64,000 nucleotides of DNA from Motilibacter aurantiacus (GCF_011250645.1 NZ_JAANNO010000001.1:227196-291195); one strand, 5' to 3'. Counted from the first letter of the stretch, positions 25,497-34,186 are shown. The notes: a model not told the origin generated them from the sequence alone. A program made the numbers and translations.

Positions 25497-26720
25497 TCAG
25501 CGGCCGGCCGGTGGGCGGCCGCGCACGTCGACGGCCGGGGCCGCGAGGACCACGCCCACGAGCAGCAGGGCCGGGACGGCGAGCGCGGGGCCGAGCCCCA
25601 CGACCTCGGCGATCCCGCCGATGACCGGAGGCCCGACGAGGAAGCCGAGGTAGCCCAGCGTGCTGACCCGGGCGATCCCGGCCCCGGCGGCCGCGCCGGG
25701 GATGCCGCCCGCCGCGCTGAACAGCACGGGGACCAGCACCGAGAGGCCGGCGCCGAGCAGCGCGAACCCGGCGATCGCCGAGACGCTGCCGGGCAGCAGC
25801 AGCCCGGCCAGCAGCCCGGCGCCGGCCAGGGCCGCGCCGCGCCGGACGGTGCGCACGGGGCCCCACGAGCCGGTCGCCCGGTCCCCCACGAGCCGCCCGA
25901 GCGTCATGCACAGGCTGAAGGCCGCGTACGCGGCGGTGGCCAGGCCGGGGCCGGCGTCCCGCTCGTCGCGCACGTAGACGGCGCCCCAGTCCGCGGCCGC
26001 ACCCTCACCGAGCAGGCAGACGAAGGCCAGCACGCCGAGCAGCAGGACGCGGCGGCGGGCGTCGCGCGGCATGGCGCGCTTGCCGGCTCCCGGCTCCTCG
26101 GCCGCCGTGGCGTACCCGTCGGGCAGCAGGCGGGTGCTCGCGGCCAGCATGACCGGCGTGAGCACGACAGCGGTGGCCGTCAGGCTGGCGCGCGGGCCGA
26201 TGTCGAGCTGGGCGGCGAGGCCGGCCAGCGCCACGCCGAGGAAGCCGCCCATGCTGAACCACGCGTGGAAGCTGCTCATGATCGGCCGCGCGTAGGCCCG
26301 CTCCACCCGCACCGCCTGCGCGTTCATCGACACGTCGAGCAGCCCGTTGGCGGCCCCGAGCGCGACGAGCGCCGCGGCGAGCGCCACCGGGCCGCCCGCC
26401 ACGGCGACCGGGAGCAGGACGAGCGGCATCAGCAGCGCCGCCACGGTCAGGGTGCGGCGCTCGCCGAAGCGCGCGATCGCGGGCGGCACGAGCTGCATGC
26501 CGAGCACGGCGCCCACCGCCGGCCCGAGCAGGATCAGCCCGAGCTCGCCGTTCTGCAGCTCGAGTGCCCGCTTCACGTCGGGGATGCGCCCGACCCACGA
26601 CCCGAAGGCCGTGCCGTTGACCAGGAAGACGACCGCGGTGGCGAACCGGGCCGCCACGGCGGGAGCGGGCGCGCGGCCCGAGGCGGCCGGTGCGGGGGCG
26701 ACCGGGGTCTGCTCGTTCAT
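25497..26720 (-). CDS. MFS transporter (YbjJ-like)
   Basis: Protein of 407 aa with 12 predicted hydrophobic helices. The start FATAVVFLVNGTAFGSWVGRIPDVKRAL and the segment GAANGLLDVSMNAQAVRVE are typical of the YbjJ-type branch of the major facilitator superfamily. A loop after helix 6 is basic (GKRAMPRDARRR). Substrate is unknown; the neighbouring LacI-type regulator suggests a sugar or nucleoside-like ligand, but YbjJ relatives are also drug or metabolite exporters. It diverges from the LacI gene, and the shared intergenic region holds a palindromic operator, so the regulator probably controls this transporter. Confidence 0.87.
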   Translation of the reverse strand: MNEQTPVAPAPAASGRAPAPAVAARFATAVVFLVNGTAFGSWVGRIPDVKRALELQNGELGLILLGPAVGAVLGMQLVPPAIARFGERRTLTVAALLMPLVLLPVAVAGGPVALAAALVALGAANGLLDVSMNAQAVRVERAYARPIMSSFHAWFSMGGFLGVALAGLAAQLDIGPRASLTATAVVLTPVMLAASTRLLPDGYATAAEEPGAGKRAMPRDARRRVLLLGVLAFVCLLGEGAAADWGAVYVRDERDAGPGLATAAYAAFSLCMTLGRLVGDRATGSWGPVRTVRRGAALAGAGLLAGLLLPGSVSAIAGFALLGAGLSVLVPVLFSAAGGIPGAAAGAGIARVSTLGYLGFLVGPPVIGGIAEVVGLGPALAVPALLLVGVVLAAPAVDVRGRPPAGR

Positions 26721-26734
26721 GCGGGTCTCCGTCG

Positions 26735-26758
26735 AACGGTTTGATTAACCGTTTAACC
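26735..26758. promoter_or_regulatory. Palindromic operator between the MFS and LacI genes
   Basis: AACGGTT-TGATT-AACCGTT (26735-26753) is a perfect 7-5-7 inverted repeat. It overlaps a direct repeat TTAACC-GT-TTAACC (26745-26758). The AT-rich site stands out from the GC-rich surroundings. It lies 14 nt before the MFS start codon and just upstream of the LacI -10, as expected for a LacI-family operator controlling both genes. Confidence 0.7.
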
Positions 26759-26768
26759 ATAGCCCGCC

Positions 26769-26774
26769 TAGACT
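26769..26774 (+). promoter_or_regulatory. -10 element (TAGACT) of the LacI-type regulator gene
   Basis: TAGACT lies 48 nt before the GTG start, giving a leader of about 40 nt that carries a GGGGGG ribosome binding site. Confidence 0.4.
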
Positions 26775-26822
26775 GCTCCTCGCGAGCGGCCGGCAGGGCC
26801 GGCGGGACGGGGGGCGGCCGGG

Positions 26823-27920
26823 GTGGCGACGCTGCGCGACGTGGCCGCGGCCGCGGGCGTCTCGACCGCGACGGTCTCCAACGTCTTCAACGGCACCGGC
26901 CGGGTGTCCGAGGCGGTGCGCGCGCGCGTCACGGAGACCGCCGCGGCGCTCGGTTTCGCCGGCCCCAACCCCGCCGCGGCCTCGCTGCGGCGTGGCCGCG
27001 TGGGCATCATCGGCATCGTGCTCGCGGAGAACCTCGGGTACGCCCTCGGCGACCCGGCGGCGGGGGCGTTCCTCACCGGGGTGGCTGCGGTGGGCGACGC
27101 CGAGGACGTCGGGCTGACCCTGCTGCCCGCGCCGCCGGCGTCCCCCGGGGCGCCCGGCCCCGCGGCCCGCGGCCTGCCCACGCTCGAGCGCGCGGTGGTC
27201 GACGGCGCCATCGTCTACAGCATCGAGGAGGACTCCCCGGCGCTTCCCGCGCTCGTGGCCCGCGGCCTGCCCTTGGTCGCGGTGGACAGCCCGCGCGACG
27301 CCACCGGGGCGCCGTGGGTCGCGGTGGTCCGCGTGCAGGACAGGGGCGGGGCGCAGGCCGCGGCGCAGCACCTGCTCTCCCTCGGGCACCGCCGGGTGGC
27401 GGTGCTCGTGGACCGGCTGGCCACGGCACCGGCGCGCGGGCGCGCCACCTGGGCGGACGCCCGGCGCGCGGCCAGCAGCGTGATCCGCGAGCGGCTGGCG
27501 GGCTACGCCGACGCGTGGCGCGCGGCCGGCCTGCCGCTCTCGTCGCTCGAGGTGCACCAGGCCGGGGCCAACTCGGCGGAGGCGGGGGCGGGGGCGACGG
27601 CGGCCCTGCTCGCCGCCCCCTCTCCCGTGACGGGCGTCCTCTGTGTCAGCGACGTGCTCGCGCTCGGCGTCGTCCGCGCCGCGCAGGCCCGGTCCGCCGA
27701 GGTGCCCGGCGCCCTCTCCGTCGTCGGGTTCGACGACAGCCCGCTCGCCGCCGAGGCGGGGCTCACCACCGTCGCGCAGCCCTTGCGCGAGAAGGGCGAG
27801 GTCGCGGCCCGTGCACTGCTCGCGGCCCTGGCCGGGCGGCCCGTCGACGCGGCGCCCGTGCTGCCCGCGCGGCTGGTGGTGCGGGCCTCCACGGGCCCGC
27901 CGCGCGTCAACCGCTGCTGA
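26823..27920 (+). CDS. LacI-family transcriptional regulator
   Basis: Protein of 365 aa. The N-terminal helix-turn-helix and hinge are complete (ATLRDVAAAAGVSTATVSNVFNG and RVSEAVRARVTETAAALGF, residues 2-48). A periplasmic-binding-protein-like effector domain follows (GIIGIVLAENLGYAL, GAIVYSIEEDSP, LVAVDSPRD, GHRRVAVLVDRLATAP, VVGFDDSPLAAEAGLTTVAQPLREKG). The last motifs are canonical for sugar-responsive LacI proteins. It most likely represses the divergent MFS gene and itself through the palindrome at 26735. The start is GTG with GGGGGG upstream. Its last 14 nt overlap the 3' end of the convergent HelR gene. Confidence 0.92.
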   Translation: MATLRDVAAAAGVSTATVSNVFNGTGRVSEAVRARVTETAAALGFAGPNPAAASLRRGRVGIIGIVLAENLGYALGDPAAGAFLTGVAAVGDAEDVGLTLLPAPPASPGAPGPAARGLPTLERAVVDGAIVYSIEEDSPALPALVARGLPLVAVDSPRDATGAPWVAVVRVQDRGGAQAAAQHLLSLGHRRVAVLVDRLATAPARGRATWADARRAASSVIRERLAGYADAWRAAGLPLSSLEVHQAGANSAEAGAGATAALLAAPSPVTGVLCVSDVLALGVVRAAQARSAEVPGALSVVGFDDSPLAAEAGLTTVAQPLREKGEVAARALLAALAGRPVDAAPVLPARLVVRASTGPPRVNRC

Positions 27921-30075
27921 GCACCACCAGCTGCCGCGTCGCGCGGGTCATGGCGACGTAGCGGTCCACCGCCCCCTCGACCCCGGCGCCGAGCCGCTGC
28001 GGGTCCACGAGCACGACGAGGTCGAACTCCAGCCCCTTGGCCAGCACCGGCGTCAGCGCGCGGACACGGCCCGAGGCCACGGGCGACGCGGCGGCGACGA
28101 CGCAGGCCGTCCCCTCGGCGTTGTCCGCGAGCCAACGCTCGAGCACCTCGCTCAGCTGCGACGTCGTGCCGTGCAGGACCGGGATGCCGCTGCGGCGTAC
28201 CGAGACCGGGACGTTGGCGTCGGGCAGCGCGGCCCGGATGACGGGCTCGGCCTCCACCATGACCTCCTCCGGGGTGCGGTAGTTGAGCCGCAGGGACGCG
28301 ACCTGCACGCGGTCCAGCCCGACCCGCCCGAGGCGCTCGGCCCACGACCCGGCGAAGCCGTGCCGGGCCTGGGCGCGGTCGCCCACGACCGTGAAGCTGC
28401 GCGACGGGCAGCGGCTCAGCAGCATCTGCCACTCGGCGTCGGTCAGCTCCTGCGCCTCGTCCACGACGACGTGCGCGAACGGCCCGGCCAGCAGGTCCGG
28501 GTCTGCGGCCGGCAGCGCGGCCGCGTCGACCAGGGCCTCCTGCAGGTCCTCCCCGCGCAGCATCGACATCACGAGCATGTCCGAGTCGTCGGTGGCGATG
28601 AGGTTGTCGACGACGAGCTCCATGCGCTCGCGCTCGGCGGCGGCGGCCGCCTCCTGCCGGCGCCTGCGCCGGGCGGCCGCCGGGTCGCCGAGCCGCTGCC
28701 GCGCCGCGTCGAGCAGCGGCAGGTCCGACACCGTCCAGGCGTCCGGGCGCGGGCGTTGCAGCGCGCGCACCTGCTCCGCGGACAGCCAGGGGGCACACCG
28801 GCGCAGGTACGCCGGCACCGACCACAGGTCCCCGACCAGGTCGCTGGCCTCCAGCAGCGGCCACGCCCGGCCCAGCGCCGTGCGGAGCTCGGAGTTGCGC
28901 AGGAGCGAGCGGCGCAGGAGCTCGGGCGGGGCCTCGCCGTCGTCCTTGTCGACCAGGATCGCGACGAGCTCCTCCCAGACCTGGTCCCGCGCGTCGTTGT
29001 GCGGCGTGCCCGGCTCGGCCGCCGCGAACGCCTCGGCCCAGTCCTCGGCCTCCAACCGGAGCTCGGACCACTCGGTCCGGACGACGAGGGCCTGCGTGGG
29101 CGGCTCCTCGTACAGCCGGACGGCCGGCTCGATCGCCGTGACCAGCCGCCCCGAGGCCTTGAGCCGCGCGACCTGCGGGTCGGCCTCGACCGTGGCCGCC
29201 GCGCCCTCGGCGACAAGGTCGCGAAGGGTGCAGGTCCGCACGCCCTCCTCCCCGAGGCTCGGGAGCACGTCCGCCACGTAGGACAGGTACGGCTGATGCG
29301 GGCCGACGAAGAGCACGCCCCCGCGGTGGTGGCCCAGGCGCGGGTCGGTGTAGAGCAGGTACGCCGACCGGTGCAGCGCGACCACGGTCTTGCCGGTGCC
29401 GGGGCCGCCGTCGACGACCAGCGTGCCGGCCGACCCGGCCCGGATGACCGCGTCCTGGTCGGCCTGGATCGTGCCCAGGACGTCCCGCATGCGCGGGGAC
29501 CGGCTGGCGCCGAGCGTGGCGAGAAAGGCGGACTGGTCGTCGAGGGCGGCGGCCTGCCCCGTGCTCCCGCCGACCTCGTCCAGCCCGTCGAGGGCGAACA
29601 CCTCGTCCCAGTAGTCGCTCACCCGCCCCCGCGTCCAGCGGTACCTGCGCCGGCTGGCCAGCCCCATCGGGTCGGCGTGCGTGGCGCCGAAGAACGGCTC
29701 GGCCGCAGGGGACCGCCAGTCGACCAGCAGCCGCCGGCCGGCGCGGTCGGCGAGCCCGAGCCGGCCCACGTACACCGGCTCGGAGCCGTCCGCGGGCACC
29801 ATGCGCCCCAGGCACAGGTCGATCCCGAAGCGGCGCAGGGCCCGCAGCCGCGCGGTCAGCCGGTGGACCTCCTGGTCCCGGTCGAGCGCCTCCTGCCCGG
29901 GCCCGCCCGGGCCACGGCGCGCGGAGGCCAGCCGCGCGGACAGGTCGACGACCGTCTCCTCGAGGCTCTGCGCGATCGCGGCGAAGTGCCGCTCGTCGCT
30001 GTCGATCAGATCGGGCACCGCCTTCGCCGCGAGCCGCCCGGGCAGGTCGAACGCACCGGTGGCCGCCGGGCTCAC
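27907..30075 (-). CDS. helR: HelD-like RNA polymerase-recycling ATPase, probable HelR
   Basis: Protein of 722 aa from the GTG at 30075. It has an N-terminal coiled coil (about 15-85, SDERHFAAIAQSLEETVVDLSARL), superfamily 1 helicase motif I GGPGTGKTVVALHRSAYLL (about 215), motif II VVVDEAQELTDAEWQMLL, motif III FTVVGDRAQ, motif IV-like SLRLNYRTPEEV and motif VI YVAMTRATRQLVVL. This is the actinobacterial HelD class II architecture. HelR in Streptomyces removes stalled or rifamycin-bound RNA polymerase from DNA and protects against rifamycins. A near match to the rifamycin-associated element lies about 90 bp upstream. Start choice rests on a GGGGG box; the frame is open further upstream. Confidence 0.85.
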   Translation of the reverse strand: MSPAATGAFDLPGRLAAKAVPDLIDSDERHFAAIAQSLEETVVDLSARLASARRGPGGPGQEALDRDQEVHRLTARLRALRRFGIDLCLGRMVPADGSEPVYVGRLGLADRAGRRLLVDWRSPAAEPFFGATHADPMGLASRRRYRWTRGRVSDYWDEVFALDGLDEVGGSTGQAAALDDQSAFLATLGASRSPRMRDVLGTIQADQDAVIRAGSAGTLVVDGGPGTGKTVVALHRSAYLLYTDPRLGHHRGGVLFVGPHQPYLSYVADVLPSLGEEGVRTCTLRDLVAEGAAATVEADPQVARLKASGRLVTAIEPAVRLYEEPPTQALVVRTEWSELRLEAEDWAEAFAAAEPGTPHNDARDQVWEELVAILVDKDDGEAPPELLRRSLLRNSELRTALGRAWPLLEASDLVGDLWSVPAYLRRCAPWLSAEQVRALQRPRPDAWTVSDLPLLDAARQRLGDPAAARRRRRQEAAAAAERERMELVVDNLIATDDSDMLVMSMLRGEDLQEALVDAAALPAADPDLLAGPFAHVVVDEAQELTDAEWQMLLSRCPSRSFTVVGDRAQARHGFAGSWAERLGRVGLDRVQVASLRLNYRTPEEVMVEAEPVIRAALPDANVPVSVRRSGIPVLHGTTSQLSEVLERWLADNAEGTACVVAAASPVASGRVRALTPVLAKGLEFDLVVLVDPQRLGAGVEGAVDRYVAMTRATRQLVVLSSG

Positions 30076-30165
30076 GCGGGCACCCCCGGCCGATGGAACA
30101 CAAGCATTTCGCGACTCCGAGTTCGGCAATCGGTGCTTCCGACCGGCGATTCTGCGGCACCACAG

Positions 30166-30184
30166 GGGTCTTGCCACAAGCCCC
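30166..30184 (-). promoter_or_regulatory. Candidate rifamycin-associated element upstream of helR
   Basis: Read toward helR the 19-mer is GGGGCTTGTGGCAAGACCC. As I recall it, the published element is GGGGCTTGCGGCAAGGCCC, so 17 of 19 positions match. The arms CTTG/CAAG and the flanking G and C runs form the expected inverted repeat. It lies 90 bp before the helR start, in the gap shared with a divergent small secreted-protein gene. Confidence 0.6.
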
Positions 30185-30315
30185 CGGGCCCGCTATAGGT
30201 TGACAGTGGCGGGGAGCTGGCGCTTCCCGCCTTCGTCGTCCCCGGGCCATGGCGGCAGCCGTCGACGACGCAGCCGTTCCGGTATCACCAGCCCTGCCCG
30301 GCCCTCCTCCTCCTC

Positions 30316-30744
30316 GTGCTACGACGACTAGCCCTCGCCCTCGCGTGCGCCGGCGCGGCGCTCGCGCTCCCCGCTCCCGCCGCCCAGGCTGACGACATGG
30401 TCTGGTTCCAGACGCCGTCCGGGAACGTCCAGTGCGCCGTCTACAGCGACGGCGGCTGGCAGCTGCGCTGCGACATGCTCGAGACGACGAACACCCCGCC
30501 GCGCCGGCCGCGGGCGTGCGACTTCGACTACGGGCACGCCTTCGGCCTCGATGCCACGGGCAAGGGGCGCTACCTCTGCGTCAGCGACTTCATCGGCAAC
30601 CCCGAGCAGGCCCGGACGGTGCGGTACGGCCGCTCGATCAAGGTCGGGCCCTTCACCTGCGTGTCCCGGGAGAGCGGGCTCACCTGCACCAACAAGCGCG
30701 CGCACGGCTTCACCCTGAGCAAGGCGCGGCAGCGGGTCTTCTGA
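30316..30744 (+). CDS. Small secreted protein, DUF6636-like
   Basis: Protein of 142 aa. A signal peptide (MLRRLALALACAGAALALPAPAAQA) ends before residue 26. The mature part begins DDMVWFQTPSGNVQCAVYSDGGWQLRCDMLE and holds six cysteines (QCAV, RCDM, ACDF, LCVS, TCVS, TCTN), suggesting three disulfides. FQTPSGNVQC followed by LRCD resembles the actinobacterial DUF6636 family, function unknown. The start is GTG; a TATAGG hexamer at about 30193 could be its -10, with a leader of about 110 nt. It diverges from helR. Confidence 0.75.
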   Translation: MLRRLALALACAGAALALPAPAAQADDMVWFQTPSGNVQCAVYSDGGWQLRCDMLETTNTPPRRPRACDFDYGHAFGLDATGKGRYLCVSDFIGNPEQARTVRYGRSIKVGPFTCVSRESGLTCTNKRAHGFTLSKARQRVF

Positions 30745-30764
30745 GCGGCGGCCGGGGCACGCCG

Positions 30765-30770
30765 TAGCCT
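30765..30770 (+). promoter_or_regulatory. -10 element (TAGCCT) of maf
   Basis: TAGCCT ends 6 nt before the GTG at 30777, which has no Shine-Dalgarno sequence. Leaderless geometry. Confidence 0.5.
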
Positions 30771-30776
30771 TCGCCC

Positions 30777-31370
30777 GTGCCCCGGCTCGTCCTCGCCTCC
30801 CAGTCCCCCGCCCGGCTGAAGACCCTGCGCGCGGCGGGCCTCGACCCCGAGGTGCTCGTCAGCGGCGTGGACGAGTCCGACGTGGCCGGGGAGCCGGCGT
30901 ACGTCGCGCTCGAGCTCGCCGTCCGGAAGGCGCGGGCGGTCGCGGGCCGGGTCGAGGGCACGGCGCTCGTGGTCGGCTGCGACTCGGTGCTGGAGCTCGA
31001 CGGCGAGGTGCACGGCAAGCCCGCGAACGCGGACGAGGCGCGGCAGCGCTGGCGGCGGATGCGCGGGCGGACGGGCACGCTGCACACCGGCCACTGCGTC
31101 ATCGACACGGCCGACAGCCGCGAGGTCGCGCGGGGCGCAGGGACGCTGGTCCGCTTCGCCGACGTCACCGACGCCGAGATCGAGGCCTACGTCGCCACCG
31201 GGGAGCCGCTCGTGGTCGCGGGGGCGTTCACCGTCGACGGCCTCGGCGGCGCGTTCGTCGACGGCCTGGTGGGCGACCCGCACAACGTGGTGGGGATCAG
31301 CCTGCCGCTGCTGCGGCGGATGGTCGGCGAGCTCGGTGTCGCCTGGCCCGCGCTGTGGGCGCCCCGCTGA
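30777..31370 (+). CDS. maf: Maf-like nucleotide pyrophosphatase
   Basis: Protein of 197 aa. It has the N-terminal signature LVLASQSPARLKTLRAAGL, the central GCDSVLELDGEVHGKP with the catalytic Asp, WRRMRGRTGTLHTGHCV, and the C-terminal GGAFVDGLVGDPHNVVGISLPLL. Maf proteins hydrolyse dTTP/UTP or modified nucleotides to prevent their incorporation and affect division in some bacteria. The gene sits near carboxylase genes in many actinomycetes. It is convergent with the siderophore-interacting protein gene 4 nt downstream. Confidence 0.93.
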   Translation: MPRLVLASQSPARLKTLRAAGLDPEVLVSGVDESDVAGEPAYVALELAVRKARAVAGRVEGTALVVGCDSVLELDGEVHGKPANADEARQRWRRMRGRTGTLHTGHCVIDTADSREVARGAGTLVRFADVTDAEIEAYVATGEPLVVAGAFTVDGLGGAFVDGLVGDPHNVVGISLPLLRRMVGELGVAWPALWAPR

Positions 31371-31374
31371 GGGG

Positions 31375-32304
31375 TCACCCCGAGGCGCGCCCGCGCCGCC
31401 AGTAGCCCATGAGGGCGACCCGTCGCCGGTCCAGCGCGTGCTCGGCCAGCAGGCACCGGCGCAGGTCGCGCACCATGCCGGCCTCACCGGCCACCCAGGC
31501 GTAGGGGCCGCTGCCGCGGTCGACGTCCTGGGGGGCGTCCCAGACGAGCGCCTCCGCGCCGGCGTCCGGGCCCGCGTCGGGATCGGGGACGGGAACCGCC
31601 TCCGGCCCGCACCCGGCCGAGCGCAGCGCGAGCGCCTCCCGGACCGCAGGCAGCAGCAGGCTCCCGTGCGCCGCCCCCTCCCGGCCCAGCCAGCGCAGCC
31701 GGACGCCGGGCGGGGCGTCGATCGCCAAGACGTCGGCGGCGTACGGGACCTCCAGCAGCGCCGTGCCGTGCGCGGTGCGCGGCAGCCGCTCGAGGATGGC
31801 CGCCACCGCGGGCACCGCCGTCTCGTCGGCGGCGAGCAGGACGTCGGGGTCGTCGGCCGGCAGATGGAACTCGTAGCCGCCGTAGGGGCCGGGGTGCCGG
31901 GCGTCCGGGGCGACGAAGCCGACCGGGCTGCCCGGGACCGCCGCGGCGGCCCAGCGCCCGGCCGGGCCGTTCGGCTCGTGGAGCACCAGGTCGACGTCGA
32001 CCTCGCCGAGCTCGGGGCGCACGGCGCGCACGGTGTAGGTGCGCATCGGCAGCCGGGCCTCGTCGGGCAGGGCGCGCCAGCCGGCGTACCAGTCCGGGCC
32101 GCCGGGCAGCACGTCGAGCCCGGCGCCCGGCACCGGCAGCAGCAGCTTGCAGCGGGTGTCCCAGCCCTGGTCCGCGACGTGATGCAGGTCGTGCCCGGCC
32201 AGGGTCACCCGCACGAAGCTCGGGCTCAGCCGCTGCACCCGGCGGGCAGCGGTGAGGAAGAGCCCCCACGGCGCGACGGGGGCGGCGACCGGCGCGGCGG
32301 TCAT
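31375..32304 (-). CDS. Siderophore-interacting protein (FAD-dependent ferric-siderophore reductase), first copy
   Basis: Protein of 309 aa. It has an N-terminal FAD-binding barrel with MRTYTVRAV (the RxYT flavin motif) and PAGRWAAAAVPGSPVGFVAPD, and a C-terminal SIP domain with LAADETAVPAVAAIL and YAWVAGEAGMVRDLRRCLL. The ending MGYWRRG is the usual Y-W-R terminus. It reduces the imported ferric siderophore in the cytoplasm to release Fe(II). The ATG overlaps the stop codon of the importer ATPase gene (ATGA), making it the last gene of the iron operon. Confidence 0.92.
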   Translation of the reverse strand: MTAAPVAAPVAPWGLFLTAARRVQRLSPSFVRVTLAGHDLHHVADQGWDTRCKLLLPVPGAGLDVLPGGPDWYAGWRALPDEARLPMRTYTVRAVRPELGEVDVDLVLHEPNGPAGRWAAAAVPGSPVGFVAPDARHPGPYGGYEFHLPADDPDVLLAADETAVPAVAAILERLPRTAHGTALLEVPYAADVLAIDAPPGVRLRWLGREGAAHGSLLLPAVREALALRSAGCGPEAVPVPDPDAGPDAGAEALVWDAPQDVDRGSGPYAWVAGEAGMVRDLRRCLLAEHALDRRRVALMGYWRRGRASG

Positions 32305-33122
32305 GCCGGCCGCCCCGTCGTCGCCAGGACGTGATGACGGCCGATCGGCAGCATCAGCGGCCTCCCCGAGACCGGGTCGACGATCACCGTGCTGTCCAGG
32401 CCGAAGACCGCGCGCACCGTGTCCTCGGTCAGCACGTCCTCGGGCGTGCCGAGCGCGTGGATCCGGCCCGCCACCATGGCGACGAGGTGGTCGGCGTAAC
32501 GGGCGGCGAGGTTCAGGTCGTGCAGGACCATGACCACCGTGGTGCCGCGCGAGCGGTTGAGGTCGGTGAGCAGGTCGAGGACCTCGACCTGGTGGCTGAC
32601 GTCGAGGAAGGTCGTCGGCTCGTCGAGGAGGAGCACGTCGGTCTGCTGCGCGAGCGCCATCGCGATCCACACCCGCTGACGCTGGCCGCCGGACAGCTCG
32701 TCGACCGGCCGGTCCGCCAGCTCGGCCGTGTCGGTCGCCTCCAGCGCGGCGGCGACGGCGGCGTCGTCCTCCTTGCTCCAGCGCGTGAGCACGCCCTGGT
32801 GCGGATGGCGCCCGCGCCCCACCAGGTCCGAGACGACGATGCCCTCGGGCGCGATCGGCGACTGCGGGAGCAGGCCGAGCGTCCGGGCCAGCGCCTTGGC
32901 CGGGGTCCGGTGGACCTGCTTGCCGTCGAGCAGGACGTGACCGCCCTTGGGCGAGAGCAGCCGCGACATCGAGCGCAGCAGCGTCGTCTTGCCGCAGGCG
33001 TTGGCACCGACGATCGCGGTCACCTTGCCCGGCGGCACCGTCAGGTCCAGCCCGGACACGACGACCCGGTCGCGGTAGCCGAGGGTGAGCCCCTCCGCCC
33101 GCAGGGTGTGGGCTGTGGTCAC
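32301..33122 (-). CDS. Ferric-siderophore ABC importer ATP-binding protein
   Basis: Protein of 273 aa of the FepC/FhuC type. It has Walker A IVGANACGKTTLLR, signature LSGGQRQRVWIAMAL, Walker B VLLLDEPTTFLDV and switch VLHDLNLAARYADHL. The Walker A loop reads GANACGKT, the form usual for FepC-like ATPases. It powers the two FecCD permeases encoded upstream. The GTG start overlaps the upstream permease stop codon (GTGA). Confidence 0.94.
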   Translation of the reverse strand: MTTAHTLRAEGLTLGYRDRVVVSGLDLTVPPGKVTAIVGANACGKTTLLRSMSRLLSPKGGHVLLDGKQVHRTPAKALARTLGLLPQSPIAPEGIVVSDLVGRGRHPHQGVLTRWSKEDDAAVAAALEATDTAELADRPVDELSGGQRQRVWIAMALAQQTDVLLLDEPTTFLDVSHQVEVLDLLTDLNRSRGTTVVMVLHDLNLAARYADHLVAMVAGRIHALGTPEDVLTEDTVRAVFGLDSTVIVDPVSGRPLMLPIGRHHVLATTGRPA

Positions 33123-34186
33123 AGCGAGCCCCCGGCTCTGTTGGAGCGGACGATGAGGTAGACGAGGTACGGCGCGCCCAGCACACCGGTCACGACACCG
33201 ACCGGCAGGCGGGTGTCGAAGGCGTACTGGCCGCAGTAGTCCGCGAGCAGCACGAGCAGCGCGCCGACGAGGGCGGCGGGCAGCAGGAGCGAGCCGCCGG
33301 GACCGACGATGCGGGCGGCGATCGGCCCGGACAGGAACGCCACGAACGCGATGGGGCCGGTGGCCGCCGTGGCGAAGGCGATCAGCCCGACGGCGGCCAG
33401 GATCACCAGGACCCGGGTGCGCTCGACGTCGACCCCCAGCGCGGACGCCGCGTCGTCGCCGAGCTGCAGCAGCCCCAGGTTGCGCGACTGCGCCAGCAGG
33501 ACCGGGGCGAGGACGACGAGCGCGCCCATCGTCGGCAGCACCTCGGCCCACGAGACGCCGTTGAGGCTGCCGGAGAGCCAGCGCAGCGTCTCCTGCAGGT
33601 CCCACTGGCTGGCCCGGGTGAGGACGTAGTCGGTGATGCTGACGCACATCGCGGCGATGCCGATGCCGATGAGGACCAGCCGCGTCCCGTGCACCCCGTC
33701 CCGGAAGGACAGGACGTAGATCAGCAGTGCGACGCCCAGGCTGGCGACGATCGCGACGAGCGAGACGTCGGTCCCGCTGAGCCCCAGCGTCACGATCGCG
33801 AACGCGGCGGCCGCGCTGGCACCGGCCGTGATCCCGATGAGGTCCGGGCTGGCGAGCGGGTTGCGCAGCATGGTCTGGAAGGTGACGCCGCCCAGGCCGA
33901 AGCAGGCACCGGCGAGCACGGCGAGCACTGCCCGCGGCAGCCGCAGCCGGCCCACCGCGAAGGAGGCGCCGGGCACGTCCTCGCCGAGGGCGACGCGGAC
34001 GACGTCGGGGAAGGCGTAGAACGTGCGGCCGAGCATCACGTTGGCGAGGAACGCCGCGACGATGAGCACCGCGAGCACGGCGGCGACGACGAGGCGGCGG
34101 CGGCCGCGCCGGGCGCGGCCCGCGGCCACCGCCTCGGCGGTCAGCCCGGGGCGAGCGGTCGCGGCCGCGGGGAGCAGGGCCGTCAC
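33119..34186 (-). CDS. FecCD-family ferric-siderophore permease, second subunit
   Basis: Protein of 355 aa with about nine to ten hydrophobic helices. FecCD motifs include GRLRLPRAVLAVLAGACFGLGGVTFQ, MLRNPLASPDLIGITAGASA, WLSGSLNGVSW and ATGPIAFVAFLSGPIAARI. It pairs with the other FecCD subunit to form the membrane channel of a ferric-siderophore importer. GTG start overlapping the upstream stop codon. The first 30 residues are basic and cytoplasmic. Confidence 0.93.
   Translation of the reverse strand: MTALLPAAATARPGLTAEAVAAGRARRGRRRLVVAAVLAVLIVAAFLANVMLGRTFYAFPDVVRVALGEDVPGASFAVGRLRLPRAVLAVLAGACFGLGGVTFQTMLRNPLASPDLIGITAGASAAAAFAIVTLGLSGTDVSLVAIVASLGVALLIYVLSFRDGVHGTRLVLIGIGIAAMCVSITDYVLTRASQWDLQETLRWLSGSLNGVSWAEVLPTMGALVVLAPVLLAQSRNLGLLQLGDDAASALGVDVERTRVLVILAAVGLIAFATAATGPIAFVAFLSGPIAARIVGPGGSLLLPAALVGALLVLLADYCGQYAFDTRLPVGVVTGVLGAPYLVYLIVRSNRAGGSL

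Noticed and set aside
27643-30198. An 851-codon open frame on the plus strand
   Set aside because: Antisense to helR, which has complete helicase motifs.
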